A stretch of 64,000 bases of DNA from Cryptomeria japonica (Eukaryota > Streptophyta > Pinopsida > Cupressales > Cupressaceae). Below are positions 11,022 through 22,522 of the stretch, piece after piece. The stretch spans positions 458,952,072 through 459,016,071 of the forward strand of contig NC_081406.1 of the NCBI RefSeq assembly GCF_030272615.1, read 5' to 3'. The notes below the pieces were generated by a model that did no database searches, was not told where the DNA came from, and saw only the letters and a program-made list of their open reading frames with translations. The position numbers and the translations under genes are program-made. Positions within the stretch are counted from its first letter, which is position 1; each line of letters starts with the position of its first letter.

Positions 11022-13295
11022 ATGGGTGGTGATCTAATTTGCCATGAGCCAACAGTCCACGAAAGGTTGCTACAGGATTTTGTCTATGAGCATTATTTCC
11101 AAAACCACGGCTGGCTAGATTATTTCTTGAAAATTAGGGATTACAGCGATAAAATAGCTATGAAATTTATGCATTCCTTTGATGAAGGAGAACCTAAAGT
11201 TAAAGGGTTGAGAGTAATTTCTACAGAGCAGCGAATTGCAGAGGTCACAGGGTTGCTGCAGGAAGGAGAACTCTTTCCTAAATCAAAAGATGCTAGAAGT
11301 GCCAGGGCAGAGTTCATAATTTCCACTAACATACCCTTAATGGTGGATAGATAAGGGACTAGAAGGGTTTCTTTACCAGCACATTGGCCTCACGTAGCTC
11401 TGTATGTTATGAAATATATTACATGTGAAGGATTGTATTCAAATTTGCATTCACCTCATTTTAAGTTACTTAGTCATCTCCGTCATGGCCAGTGAGTTAA
11501 TGTCCCAAATTTCTTGTATCATCTCATTTCTATAAGTGCTAAGGAGACTAGAAAATATGGAAATCGCTCTGTTAGCCATCATGGACTGGTTAAGTTGCTT
11601 GTACAGCAGTCCCTGAGAGATGTTTCACAAATGGAATGGGGTGTGTTTGATGATATTCTATAATTTAGGGTTGATGAAGCCCCTATTGCGAATAATCCAC
11701 CGGCTCAAGAAGAGATTGTTGCATAAGATCTTTCTGGTGAAGATGAGGGTTTGCTGGTTGCTGAAGGAGCCATAATTATTATGGAAGGAAATATTGAAGA
11801 AGAGTCAATCAAAGAACAACCCTCTACTTCTCTTCAAAGAGATTCACTAGTTTTGCAAAGGCAAGGAAAAGAATTGGAAAAGGATGAATTAGATGAAGAA
11901 TTTGTTATCTGGCCGCAGGAAGTGCATATTCCTCCTGCAGCCAAGAGGCGTCGAACAAAAACAAAAACTCCTACATCTGTTTCAAAAGTGTATGTAAGGA
12001 GAATAGGAAGGAGGACACAGAAGACTCAACCTATGAGTAATCCATCAGAGGTTATTGCAGTAGAAACTTCAGAAGAAGAAGATGCTGCAGAGAATGAAAT
12101 GCAAGAAAAGCCTATGGAAGAGGAAATTCAAGAAAACCCTGCAGAAGAAGAAATTCAAGAAGAAGTTGTAATGGATAAGCTAGCAAATCTTGCTTCAGTG
12201 GCATTGCAATGTGAAGAGACTATTGATGATGTTCTACAGCAACCTGAAGAAAATGTGGGAGATATGTCAACTCAGAATGAGGAGTTTATTGAAGAAATCC
12301 CACGGTCTAAGGTAGGACCTATTAGACCTCCTTCATCCCTAACTAGTTTATCAATTGCTTTAACATTTTTTAGGCAATGGGAAATAGAGAAGGATAGGTT
12401 GCAGGGGATAATTAATAAGCAACAAAAAGAGATTGAAAAGAAAGATAATAGAATTAAAGAATTAGAAGCTAACGTAGAAGAGATTTATGGTATGGTTCCT
12501 GAGATGATGCAGTGGAGGGAACCCCCAAGAATTTATGCAGTACATTTGAAAGAGCGGTATCTGAATTTCAGACTAAACCACATTGTTAGGGACCTTAATC
12601 TATCCTTGGAAACACCTGAGGAATTCTATCATGCTTACCAAACCTCTCCACATTTTGTAAGGAATTCGTTATGTGAATTATATTTACATAACTATGTTGT
12701 ACCCCAAGACAGAAAATGGAATCCTTTATTGTATATTGGGGATATCCATCTTAGAGCTTTAATGTCATGGATCCAAAATGAGATGATCATAGGACCACAA
12801 GCCATGGAGTTTGAAAAATTAGAACTTGACTGTCCATTGCCATTGAGGAGGGAATCAGAAGCACCCAGGGTTTTGTATTATGATTGAAAAAAGTTGCTAA
12901 TAAGAGATGATGTTAGTAAGATAGTACTTCCAATGAGAGAGGAAGTCTATCAAGTGTATGAGCATTTGTTTCAGACCCACAGGACAACCGCACTAGAAGG
13001 GATAACTCAACACTGGAATCATCTACTAGATCATTTAAAAATAGGAGAACCTTACTCATTACAGAATTTTCATGCAACCATACAAAGAGCCTCTAGATAC
13101 ATACAACTAGGCAGGGAGAAATCCAATAACTGGTTGCCATTAATCTTTCAGCCTCCAATCCTTATGTGGCCACTTTTGGCATGCCAACCAACAAAACAAA
13201 ATTATGATGCAGTTGTAGAAGGAATAACTAGATGGTCCAGGTTGGAGAAAATGAAAGGATTTTATTGGAATTTGCCTTCCAAGGGAACCAGATAG
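11022..13295 (+). pseudogene. Env-position accessory ORF of Athila-like element
   Basis: A single frame starts at ATG 11022, with premature stops at 11352, 11493, 11661, 11724 and 12885 and no frameshift. The N-terminal part contains TEQRIAEVTGLLQEGELF (residues 69-86). Further on it has YITCEGLYSN and HFKLLSHLRHG, then acidic Glu-rich repeats (about 12040-12300). A coiled coil of about 45 residues follows (about 12370-12500, QWEIEKDRLQGIINKQQKEI), and a charged C-terminal part. I see no signal peptide and no clear membrane segment, so calling it an envelope protein would not be justified. The N-terminal half resembles the ORF at 14655-16052 (RHG box, IAE...G...EG box). Function is unknown. 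Confidence 0.7.
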
Positions 13296-13368
13296 GACAC
13301 TGTTGGTGATTTTAGAGTTTAAGCAAAAATCAGAAATTTTCCTTTTGCTGCAGGAGCAGCAAACCCTT

Positions 13369-13382
13369 AAAGTTGGGGGGCA
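13369..13382 (+). promoter_or_regulatory. 3' polypurine tract of Athila-like element
   Basis: AAAGTTGGGGGGCA directly precedes the TGATAAG start of the 3' LTR, as needed for plus-strand priming. Confidence 0.75.
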
Positions 13383-14649
13383 TGATAAGTCGATGCTTTG
13401 ACATGTTTTTTATCATGACTCTTAGGTTTTTTGGTATCTTTTGGGTTGCATTGTGATAGTAAAGTATTGTGAATTGACTATATGTAATCCATGCTTTAAA
13501 ACTGAACTTAAGAAATCATGTTTGAACTTTGTCGGTTAATTCCTATAGCCATGCCAATTTATTCCTGCAGCCAAATTATTTGTCCCTGTGATATGCAGAT
13601 TACTTAGGATAATGTCATATGTGAGTTAATGAATGTATTAATTAAGTAAGATACATATGTATGTCCTTGTATGTTATTTTTTGTTTTAGTGCAGATAATA
13701 ATTGATGCTGCGGTGGATGATTTTCTTTCGCGCCTAAGGACTGGAGAATCACGTTCAGATAACTGGAGGTCAAACTAAAGGGGATTCAAGCAAGTGCAAT
13801 GTATGGCATAATCAAAGTAGTTATACTTCACCATGGGAGTTTAACTCTGATGCATATTGAATTCACAAAATATCGCGTTGGCGTGCAAAGACTATGCTTC
13901 GGTTTCAGATCCATGGTTCTTGCAGCCAATCTCTCAGTTATCTCCTTCATCTGACAATTATCTGCCTCTTCTTCTGGGCGTAACTTGATTTGTCCATTTT
14001 AGTTGATCTTTTCTTTATAAAAAGCTCTTCATTATTTCTTAGAGTTAGACAAGATGGAAAGGAATTGAGCAGAGTTTTGTCAAGCATTCTGAATTTTTCT
14101 CTTTTAGAATATGTAATCATTTTCAGGAAGAAATGAATAAGAATATGTTGTTCTGATTTGTTAATAGTACTTTGCTAGGAGTTTGATATCACTCATGCAA
14201 GGGGGCCCACTTGGTGAGTGTTCCTATGTTTATCATCATTGAAGTTAGTTTTTACTTAGTTGCAGTAGAAGTTCATGACTGGATTGTTCTTGCAGCCATT
14301 GGAAATAGATTCGTTGACTGTTCCTACAGCTAAGACAGAATGGTGTGATTTTTGTTATTTTCATTAGATCATTTCAGTAGTGTTTTGTGAAGCTTTCATG
14401 TAGCCTTTTATGATTTCCATTCCTGCCTTTCCTTTCTGCATAATGTTAGTCACTGCAGTAATGCAGAATAATCATTTAAGGGGCTTAGTGCATATATATT
14501 GGAGACCCATTTCAAGTTTTACGTTCCTGGATTGATAACTAAATGAACACCAGCCATGAAAATAGTAAACTCTACATTATGAATGTCCAAACTTTGGATT
14601 GAGATTTCAATTGGAGGTATTATTATTATCATGATAGTTAGGGTAGATA
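13383..14649 (+). repeat. 3' LTR of Athila-like element
   Basis: It starts TGATAAGTCGATGC and ends GGGTAGATA, where the terminal CA has become TA. It aligns end to end with 3572-4837. Confidence 0.9.
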
Positions 14650-14654
14650 GGGGG
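14650..14654. repeat. Target-site duplication GGGGG, right copy
   Basis: GGGGG follows the 3' LTR and matches 3567-3571. One extra G at 14655 belongs to the interrupted ORF and is needed to keep its frame. Confidence 0.8.
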
Positions 14655-16052
14655 GTCTGAATGTTTTCATGGAATGACTAAGTGGGAAAGATCCCACAAT
14701 CACTAACTATTTCATCAAGAACTAGAAAAATGACAAAATTCTTATCGGATCCTAGATGATGAATGTTGATGAGGAGGTCATCGCCGAGGCCATGGGGATG
14801 AAGACCGAGGGAATGAAATTTTACAGGGATAGAGGCTTATCAGTTAAAGCAGCAGACAAGTTTTCTGTTATGGATGAAGAGAGGAGAAAGATGATTAAAA
14901 TTGACAACTCGTACCATGCCCCAAAGAGAATTTGCAGGCCATGGAGGTTTGTCTTATTGGCTTCTATTGAATACATTACCTTAGATGGTAGGTTTACCAG
15001 AGCCTACAGGCATCACTTTATTTTACTCAACCATTTCCGTCACGGGGAAAAGGTTAGCCTTCCCTATTGCCTTGCATGCTCAATGGATCATACTATAAAG
15101 GAGATCCAGAAGGACCCTAAGGGTGATCATGCCCTCCATCAGGGGCTCATGGTCCTGGTTTATAAAATGCTCAAGGGGAAGTGCATTGAAAAGCCTATTA
15201 AGGGCAAAAATGCAAGAGATGTGACAATGGAGAGTGAAGCTAGTGGTTTTAACTTTGAATCAGAGACCAAGGGAGAATTAGAAGAAACTAGTAAAAAAGG
15301 GAGGAATAGGGCCAAGAAGAGAAGGATTATTGTGGAATTACGTATGTTGGATTCTGAAACTGACTCCTTTGAGAAAAAAATTGTTAAATAAAAGAAAGGG
15401 AAAGCTACTAGAAAATAGGCTCAGAGAAAGAATACTAAAAAGGGTAATAATTTTGATATCAACCATATTCTGGTTGATTCTGAGGAGGAGACTGAAGAAA
15501 ACAAGAAGGTTGAGAGTTAGGATAAAGATGGGGAGGGCAACCCAGTTATGGACAATATAGAGGTAGTGAATACCACAAGTCTGCATAAGGAGGATAAAGG
15601 GGATAAAAGTGGCAGTGGTGACAATGATACTGTTAAGGCCTTCTATGAGACCATCGCAACCATGGTGAAGGATATCAGTAGTTTGAAAATAGATACTCAG
15701 GCTACTGCTAGAGTTACGGTTGGTGATAAGCCCTTGGCTAAACATGTTAAAGAATTGGTTGCTATTCTGCATAATGCGGAAGCTATTGAATGTATGGTTG
15801 GAAAAATCATAACTACGGAAAAAAAGGTCAATGAGATGGGAGATAGAATGGAAATGGAAATCAAAATGAATGATTTCGATAGCAGAATTGACAGGTTGGA
15901 ACACAACATCAAGAAAATTGCTGACCAAAATTTCCAAATCCTCAAATCGTCAGTAGACAACATGAACATCCTTATCAATAGGTTCGAGAACAAAGCCGAG
16001 AAGGATGGTGATAAAGAGCAGCTGGACAAGAAGGGTCATGAAAGGAGGACCT
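14655..16052 (+). pseudogene. Accessory ORF, main part, continued from 3484-3571
   Basis: In the frame continued from 3571 the first residues are interrupted by stops. A long open part then starts at 14756 (MMNVDEEVIAEAMGMKTEGM). It contains YITLDGRFT and HHFILLNHFRHGEKVSLP, boxes that correspond to YITCEGLYS and HFKLLSHLRHG of the Athila env-position ORF. The C-terminal half (from 15548) is charged and predicted coiled coil. After the stop at 16050 the DNA still encodes a short hydrophobic stretch (about 16170-16240). Stops at 15389, about 15415 and 15520 break the frame. I do not recognise a named family. The ORF may be a third ORF of the LINE upstream or part of a separate element. Confidence 0.65.
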
Positions 16053-16384
16053 GAGCCAACACAAAGATTAAGGGTGACATCAAAGGTCATGAGCTGGAGG
16101 AATTGAAGACCTCTGCGAACAACATGAAAAAATGGTTGTTCATGCTGAGGAAATTATGAATAGTATTTAGATTTCAGTTGGTGTCTTGGCTTCTGTCTTT
16201 TTGTTGTCTATGTGCTTTCGTTTCGCTGTCTGTTTCGGGTTTTTAATGTTATGTAATGTTAGCTGATCCCTGTCAATGGGCTCATTTTGTCTTTTTGAAT
16301 TGATCAGACACTTTTTATAGCTGATCTATTTTCCTAGTTTGTACAAGGTTCGGGTACCTTTTGAAATACCCTCTTTTACTTAAT
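16053..16384 (+). other. Presumed 3' tail of the LINE/accessory unit
   Basis: No gene is seen. The stretch is T-rich and ends near 'tttacttaatcaaaacaaa', after which Ty3/Gypsy gag sequence begins abruptly. Plant LINE 3' ends often look like this, but there is no clean poly(A) and no target duplication that I can match near 1375. Confidence 0.35.
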
Positions 16385-17967
16385 CAAAACAAAGAAGGTC
16401 TTAATTGAGAAAGGTATCATCAATATATTCAAAGAAAATAAAAAAGATTTGAAAGGAAATGATAAGCCATGATTTTGGAACAATAACAAGAACACAGTAA
16501 ATGATGGCATTTTAGATTCTAACACAGTGAGACAAAAAATCACTCTTTCAGGACCAAGTTCTTCTATAAACAGCCAAGTAAATACTAAAGAAACTTCAAA
16601 ACCATGAAGGAAATACACCCCATTGGGAGAACCACTTGAGTTGGCTTTTAGGAAGCTAGTAGAAAACAAGCTAATAACAATTCTAGACAATCCTCCATAT
16701 GAACCAGAAGTCAAACCAAATTGGTAGAATGATGAGTATTGCGAATATCACAAGAGCAAGGGACATAAAACAAGAAATTGCCATCACTTGAAGAACATTA
16801 TTAAAGATCTTATTGATAAAGGTGACATTGTGATTGATGGACATACATCCAATTAAGAACATAAGATGTGTAAGGAACCATTCCCTAAACATGACAAGGG
16901 AAAATCCAAAGCCACAGATAATCAAGCCAACTATAACAAAATGTCCTATGACTATGATCTAATTGTTAACCACATTTCAATGGACAAGTATGTTTCTACT
17001 ATTATCATAATGGACAAAACGCTTGAGAGTTCTACCCAAAGAGCCAAAGTTATCCTAAAAGGCATTGGAACTTCTTCTGAATCTACCTTTGAATGTAATG
17101 TCACAATTCATCATGGTAAGGTCACCCTGTAAGGTGCTCCAGCTAAAACCACCACTTCCTCATCGGCCAAACCTGAGTACAACCTAGTAGAACAGTTAGG
17201 GAAGACACCCATACTTATCTCAATCCTAGAACTATTGTGTATCTCTGCTTCACATAAAACCATACTTGACAAAGTCCTAAGAGAAAATTTTGTACCCACT
17301 GATCTGAACGTGGACCAATTTCTAGTCATGGTGGGATACCTTTCCATTCCGCATAACCTTACATTTACATAAGTTGATGATGCTTCTGCAACCTAGCCTC
17401 ATAATGCACCTTTACATATTGAAGCCTTTATCTATAAAAACTACCTCAAACGAGTCTTATAGATGGAGGAGCAGGTCTAAACATTTGTACATTGAGCACT
17501 ATTAAACAATTGGGATATTCTGAAAAAGCTATGAATTCTACACATTCAATAACCATAAAAGCATATGATGATGAAGAGCATTCATCCAATGGCATAGTCA
17601 CCTTACCTATCAGAGTAAGGTCATTCACGAAGGATGTGGTTTGTCATATCCTTGATCTAGATCTCACATACAATATACTCTTGGGATGCCCATGGATTCA
17701 TGAAATAAGAGTTGTTCCCTCAATATATCATCGATGTATCAAGTTCCCATACAATAGATTTGAAGTGACCATCAAATGTGATATGAATCCATTCATATAT
17801 TGCAATAACCTACGAGCAAGATTAGAAATAACAATCCTAGTCAATCGATAAGTTGTTCCATCTTCAACATATGTTGATCCTGAATCGTTGAAAGCTTCTA
17901 CATCCAAACAAATAGAGATCAAAGAAAAGTTCAAGATTAAAGACCTGGGATGTGGTGAATATATCTA
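16385..17967 (+). pseudogene. Tat-like Ty3/Gypsy Gag C-terminus and protease remnant
   Basis: The frame near 16385-17130 gives the Gag-end knuckle CEYHKSKGHKTRNC and the linker MCKEPFPKHDKGKS. This corresponds to CEYYHIKGHDTRKC and MYQEPFPNHDKGKG of the minus-strand element at 55000-55680. It is followed by LVEQLGKTPILISILELL. After stops at 17129 and near 17370 and a one-base shift near 17450, the retropepsin region follows: IDGGAGLNIC, AYDDEEHSSNG, DLDLTYNILLG, PWIHEIRVVPS. The sequence breaks off near 17967, before any RT. With the antisense PMD gene and the LTR at 30700 it probably forms one degraded Tat element. Capsid and pol are missing. Confidence 0.8.
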
Positions 17968-17999
17968 ACATGGGATGGTTGAGATAGAGGCAGATGACA

Positions 18000-18405
18000 A
18001 AGGTGAGGTGCAGTAGTAGAGAGGAGGGTAGTTCAGAGGAGAGATGGAGAGAGGAGAGACATGCACATGTAGTCAGAGGTAGAGGTGGGCTTCCGTTATA
18101 GGCGCTGACAATGCAGGTTCCCAGACAAGGATAGAGAAAGGGATAAAATGAGGAGAGAGGAGAGGAGGAGGATGGGCTACTATCCTTGAGAAAGATCTAC
18201 CAGGGATAGGAAAATAAGATTTAGGATCTAGAGAGAGATGTGGCTAGGCTCAAGAGTTAGCTGAGGGACACTAAGAAAGAGACAGATCAGGCTATTCAAT
18301 GCTACATGAAGGATGAGGAGGCATTGAGGGCAGGTAGGCGAGTAGCAGAGGACATTGGGGCTGGATATTCCTATGTTCTATGAGTAGGGGAGGAGATAGC
18401 CTACT
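18000..18405 (+). repeat. Inverted repeat arm 1 (PMD 3' sequence)
   Basis: About 400 bases that match the reverse complement of 20108-20527. Shared words include 'gaggaggcattgagggcagg' and 'gagatgtggctaggctca' (one base different). By eye identity is roughly 80-85%. The arms are separated by about 1.7 kb. Confidence 0.75.
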
Positions 18406-18644
18406 GGAGAGACTTGTATTATGGAGTTGTGCCTCTTTATCAGTGGACTAGGAGCTTCCAGATACCATCACGGGCTACAACAACCACTAGAGGGAGAGAT
18501 AGGAGTCATGCATCTAATGGTGGGGTCATGGGTCCTCCGCCACCAATAGATAGAGGGGAAAGGAGAGATGATTCTAGAGCGGGGACTTCTAGGGCTCAAA
18601 CTCCATTAAGGTCAGTTGGCTCCGAGGAAGGGAGTTCATCATAG
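18000..18644 (+). pseudogene. Plant mobile domain (PMD) gene, 3' fragment, plus strand
   Basis: In frame with 18414-18644 the DNA reads as a coiled-coil-rich C-terminus (DLERDVARLKS, LRDTKKETDQ, DEEALRAGRRVAEDIGAGYS). A Gly/Arg/Ser-rich tail ending SVGSEEGSSS follows, with a stop at 18642. In-frame stops occur near 18258 and 18381. The same coiled-coil sequence is present in opposite orientation at 20108-20527. The PMD core is not in this fragment. The link to PMD is by similarity to the 3' exon of the gene at 37561-39989 (EIWRERERALSEDLQRAQ) and by position. Confidence 0.55.
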
Positions 18645-20107
18645 CCTTAGATGGCTCCAAAAGTATTAGTTTTTTGTATCATTTTTGTATGATGATGCAG
18701 ACACTTTTGAGTGATTGAAGCCATATGATTTTGACATCATTGTATCATGAAACTTATGCTTTTTGAGATATTAATATGAGATGATTCATCCTTGCGGCAA
18801 CTAGATGTATATGTACCTATGTGATGTTGCTTCTATGTGATGTATGTTTCTATGTGTTAATGCAATTCATGATTCTATGATGTATAGATGCTTATGAGAT
18901 ACATGTATCTATGATGTTTACGATAGGAATGCAGTAATATATAAATGATGAAATTCAATATTTTTATATTCTTTTATGTTTTATATGATATAAAAATGTG
19001 AATGCATGAAATATAGATGAATACGATAATCCAAATAACTATTTACATGATGAGAATGTAAAATGTGCTAACATGTCTTGTGTTATAATTCTGGCATTTT
19101 ATGTTGTATATGAGAATGCAGATACTAACTAATGATATATGCAAGATGCAATATGATTGTGATATATATGTGTATGTATGAAAAGCTAATATGTGGTAAT
19201 GCAGGTGCAATCTACATGAAATGAAGATATTTTTGGCATGTCATTATACTCAGTCATGTGATAGTAGGCTACACAGAGTCAGGAAGGATGATGGAGGTCA
19301 ATCATGAAAGGGGGATGGAAGATAGATGGAAGTGAAAGAGCTTCTTGTGCTTTATCATCATTGAGCTTTATTATGGCAAATAGGTTATGACAATCGAGGC
19401 ATAGGTTTGACCTAGAAAGTCATTGTACCCATTTGCATGGAGATTAGATAGTCACAAACAAGGAATATCCTAGTTCATACTATACTTAGAGTGTCCTAAT
19501 ATCCTTGGACAAGTCACAACATTACTAAGAGACAATCCACAAACAACAAAACAATAGGTGAACATATCCTATCCTCGCCTTTCTAGTCAAAGACATCCTA
19601 GAGATAGAATCTCTGGTCAGAGACATCCCAAAAAAGCCAAAAGACATGTCACCAAAAGTTAAAATCAAAAGAAAACCAAGACTCAACACCAACATCCATT
19701 GTAGTCCTCAAGTTTAGTGTCTCTTGTCACTTGCATAAGTCTATTTAATTTTGGTCATAATGTTTACTTTCAAAAAAAGGATAGATAGAATTGAACCATA
19801 ATGTTGTTTGAGTCTACTAAAAGATTTGATTTGTTGAAGCCCATTGTTGTTGTTTACATCTCATCTAAAACTAACTTAATCCATAAAATTGATACTTTAT
19901 TATGGAGAAGATGTTTGATGTAAGTGTCGCTTTATTCTGGATTGTGAGCAGATAGACTAAAGAAAACTAGGAGAAACTGTACTCCTCGAAATGTGTGATG
20001 CTCTTAGTTCCACACCCATCACTAGACTAAGATTTAGGAGCTAATTTATAATGGATGGAAAGGGGTGAAAAGGAAGGATTATACAAATAAATAAATATTT
20101 TTTAAAT
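18645..20107. other. AT-rich spacer without recognisable gene
   Basis: About 1.46 kb with stops in all frames. It is rich in 'atgatgt/atgtatg' words (18780-19220) and holds nothing I can assign. It forms the loop between the inverted PMD arms and may be 3' flank of the PMD fragment or part of the Tat-like element's untranslated region. Confidence 0.6.
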
Positions 20108-20527
20108 CATAGGCTATGTCCTCCCATGCTCGTAGAACATAGGCATATCTAGCCCCAGTATCCTCTATTTCTTGCCTACCTGCCCTCAATGCCTCCTCAG
20201 CCTATGTGTAGCACTGGATAGCTAGATCCCTCCCTTGCTCAGTGTCCCAAAGTTGTATCCTGAGCCTAGCCACATCCCTCTCTAGATCCCAAATCTCATT
20301 TTCCTATCCCTGGCAGATCTCTCTCAGGGATAGTAGCTCATCCTCCTCCTCTCCTCCCTCCTCACCTTGTCCCTATGGTTGTCCCTATCCCTGTCCCTGT
20401 CCTGGAACCTACGTTGTTGGCACCTAGAAAGGAAATACACCTCTACCTATGACTACATGCGCCTATCTCTCCTCTCCTCCATCTATCATCCGAACTACCC
20501 TCCTCTCTCCTACTGCACCTTGCCTCC
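20108..20527 (-). repeat. Inverted repeat arm 2 (PMD 3' sequence)
   Basis: Reverse complement copy of 18000-18405. Here it is the 3' end of the minus-strand PMD gene. A transcript crossing both arms could fold into a long hairpin. Confidence 0.75.
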
Positions 20528-21285
20528 ATCATCTACCTCTACTTTTACCATCCTCGCTATCATCTCCACCATCCCCACCATCACCCTCTATTAGCTCTCC
20601 TAGATCTATCAGCCATTGAAATGGATAATCTACCTAATATGCATTGTACTCGACATCCATCCCTGCATCCTCCACATCTACCAAAATAACCCAAGGCATG
20701 GGACCATCTTGCATTTGTGGCACTACCTGATCATAAGACAATAACGAACCTAAATGTGGTTGATCTCTCACTATCTGTGCATACATCCCTAAGCCATGTG
20801 GCATCCAATGTCTCCTATTGACCTGCCTGCATACTCTATCTATCAATTGTCACTCAATGATATATGGTGTGCTCAATGATATACTCTATCTATCTATCAA
20901 TTGTCACTCAATGATCACTTATCGCCAATACTCTAGCCTCCCAGTCCGTGGCTAGGAAGTAATCATATCATACAAATGTACATAACTTTACCCATGTCCC
21001 CTACCTCCAAAGTGTATCATTTGTCTAACCAGAAGATGCTCATATGCCCATACCTACAATAATGTCACTCCATACCCCAATCCCACTGATCCGTGATACA
21101 CAAACTGATGCAGCTTATAACACAATTGTGATAGTAGACATGAACCCCATGCAAAACTGGTGTGCTCAATCACCAATGTCTCCAGAGTCCTCCCCCATCC
21201 CACAACCAACCCTCATGTCACCCTGTCCATATAGAAAAACCCACTGATAACTCTTGCGAGCACCACCGATAGAGCCAATCCTGTA

Positions 21286-21290
21286 GCTAT
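21286..21290. repeat. Target-site duplication GCTAT, left copy
   Basis: GCTAT directly before the TG of the 5' LTR. The same five bases follow the 3' LTR at 29084-29088. Confidence 0.8.
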
Positions 21291-22472
21291 TGCTGGCATT
21301 TTTGATGTTTATGTTGTGATTGTCATTGATGGACACACACTTGTATTAAGATCCCCTTTGTATGTATGAGCTAGAGCTCAACTGGTATTTGTTCCAACCG
21401 GTATGTTGTATTCTAGTCTTTAGACTAATGATTTTGTAGAATGTGTTTCCTGATCTAAAGCGGCATGATGACCCCAAGCGGTTCGTAGATCTCAACCAGT
21501 ACAAGGGAGAAAAGCAACACAACACATTCTTACCAGTCTTCATTTTTGTCAAACCGGCAACTGGTATTTTGTATGAACCGGTAATACTCTCTGATGAGTT
21601 ACCAGCCGATATTTTGTGATTAGTTACCAACCCATTGATTGATTGACGGTGTCGACACACTGACGGTGCTTTTTGTGTCGTGTTACTGAGTATGTCTAGA
21701 TTCACTGAACCTAGGAAATTGTAATGTAATCCTATTGGACCGACATAAAATTAGATTCCTTTAAAAGGACATCACGTCTAGGGTTTTGAGTTGTTGAAAC
21801 TGTTGCTGAAAGGATTTATGGTGTGGCTACGGTTTAAGGTGATTGTTGAGTTGTTGTAAGAGCAATCTTATCTGAGAAGATCGAGTTGTAAACAGAAAGA
21901 GATAGAAAAGACTGAAGTAATGCTGGAGTGCATTAGCAGTGAACTATACTGGATCTAATCAAGCAGTTTGTGCTATAAGATAGATCAAACACTTGTTGAT
22001 TACTCACATCTTTGACAAGTCTGTAGCCCTTAACTCGGTAGGCCTCAAAGCCTTTGTAAAATCCTCTAACAAGGTGGTTCACTTCTGTGAATCTAAAATC
22101 CTCTAACAAGGTAGTCTTTAATCGAGCTTATCTCCTAATAGAGATTGAGATTCCTAACAGGATCTGTTCTAGTGAAGAACATTGTAAGACCTTAACCAGT
22201 CTGACCTTAACCAGTCTAGTTTCTATTCTACAGATAGTGACTTGTGAGTTCCATCTCACCGTGGTTTTTCCTAGTTGGGTTTCCACATCAAATATCTTGT
22301 GTTATGGTTGTATTTGCTTTTGTGAGTGAATGCTTTATTCGCATTTTGGTTTGCATGTGTGATAATCGGTCTATCTATTAGACTGTTTTACCAGTTTATC
22401 TTCAGATTATGTAAGTGTTTAAGGACAGAGATTTTTGGCATACTAATTCAAGCCCCCTCTTAGTATTCATCA
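21291..22472 (+). repeat. 5' LTR of copia-like element
   Basis: Starts TGCTGGCATTTTTGATG and ends TAGTATTCATCA. It matches 27929-29083, which lacks a short segment around 21605-21630 and one copy of a small duplication near 22190-22215. Confidence 0.88.
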
Positions 22473-22474
22473 AT

Positions 22475-22487
22475 TGGTATCAGAGCC
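22475..22487 (+). promoter_or_regulatory. Primer-binding site (initiator tRNA-Met)
   Basis: TGGTATCAGAGCC two bases after the 5' LTR. This is the standard PBS of plant Ty1/Copia elements, complementary to initiator tRNA-Met. Confidence 0.88.
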
Positions 22488-22522
22488 AACCTTTCTATAA
22501 GTTTAACAACTTGGAAAGAGAT

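Larger units (their letters stand above)
3572..14649 (+). mobile_element. Complete Athila-like Ty3/Gypsy LTR retrotransposon
   Basis: An 11.1-kb element with two LTRs of 1266 and 1267 bases, a five-base target duplication, a primer-binding site, one gag-pol frame, a further ORF in the env position and a polypurine tract. It is assigned to the Athila lineage from the PBS, the order RT, a single RNase H, integrase, and the env-position ORF with a G-tract before it. It inserted into the accessory ORF behind a LINE. By eye the two LTRs differ at roughly 4% of the first 390 bases, so it is not recent. All ORFs carry premature stops. Confidence 0.88.
20108..21290 (-). pseudogene. PMD gene, middle and 3' part (minus strand), downstream of the copia insertion
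   Basis: Read on the minus strand from 21290 downward, the frame continues the gene at 29084-29475 when the copia-like element and one GCTAT are left out. The first residues after the junction are TGLALSVVLARVISGFF. It then gives LHQFVYHGSVGLGYGVTLL, a stop, and VWAYEHLLVRQMIHFGG, which is the typical PMD core around the VWAYEH box. A later piece at 20846-20634 reads MIDRVCRQVNRRHWMPHGL. The coiled-coil 3' region follows to about 20108. Several in-frame stops are present; the one before VWAYEH sits where glutamine CAG is expected. PMD proteins are plant nuclear proteins linked to transposon silencing, and PMD copies are known inside mobile elements. Confidence 0.7.

Noticed and set aside
15338-15937. 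199-residue minus-strand ORF opposite the accessory ORF
   Set aside because: The plus strand has the conserved boxes. The minus frame shows no domain and appears to be a shadow.
20242-20594. Ser/Pro-rich plus-strand ORFs
   Set aside because: They are antisense to the PMD coiled-coil 3' region.
22475-22487. tRNA-like sequence
   Set aside because: This is a primer-binding site complementary to a tRNA end, not a tRNA gene. No cloverleaf can be drawn around it.
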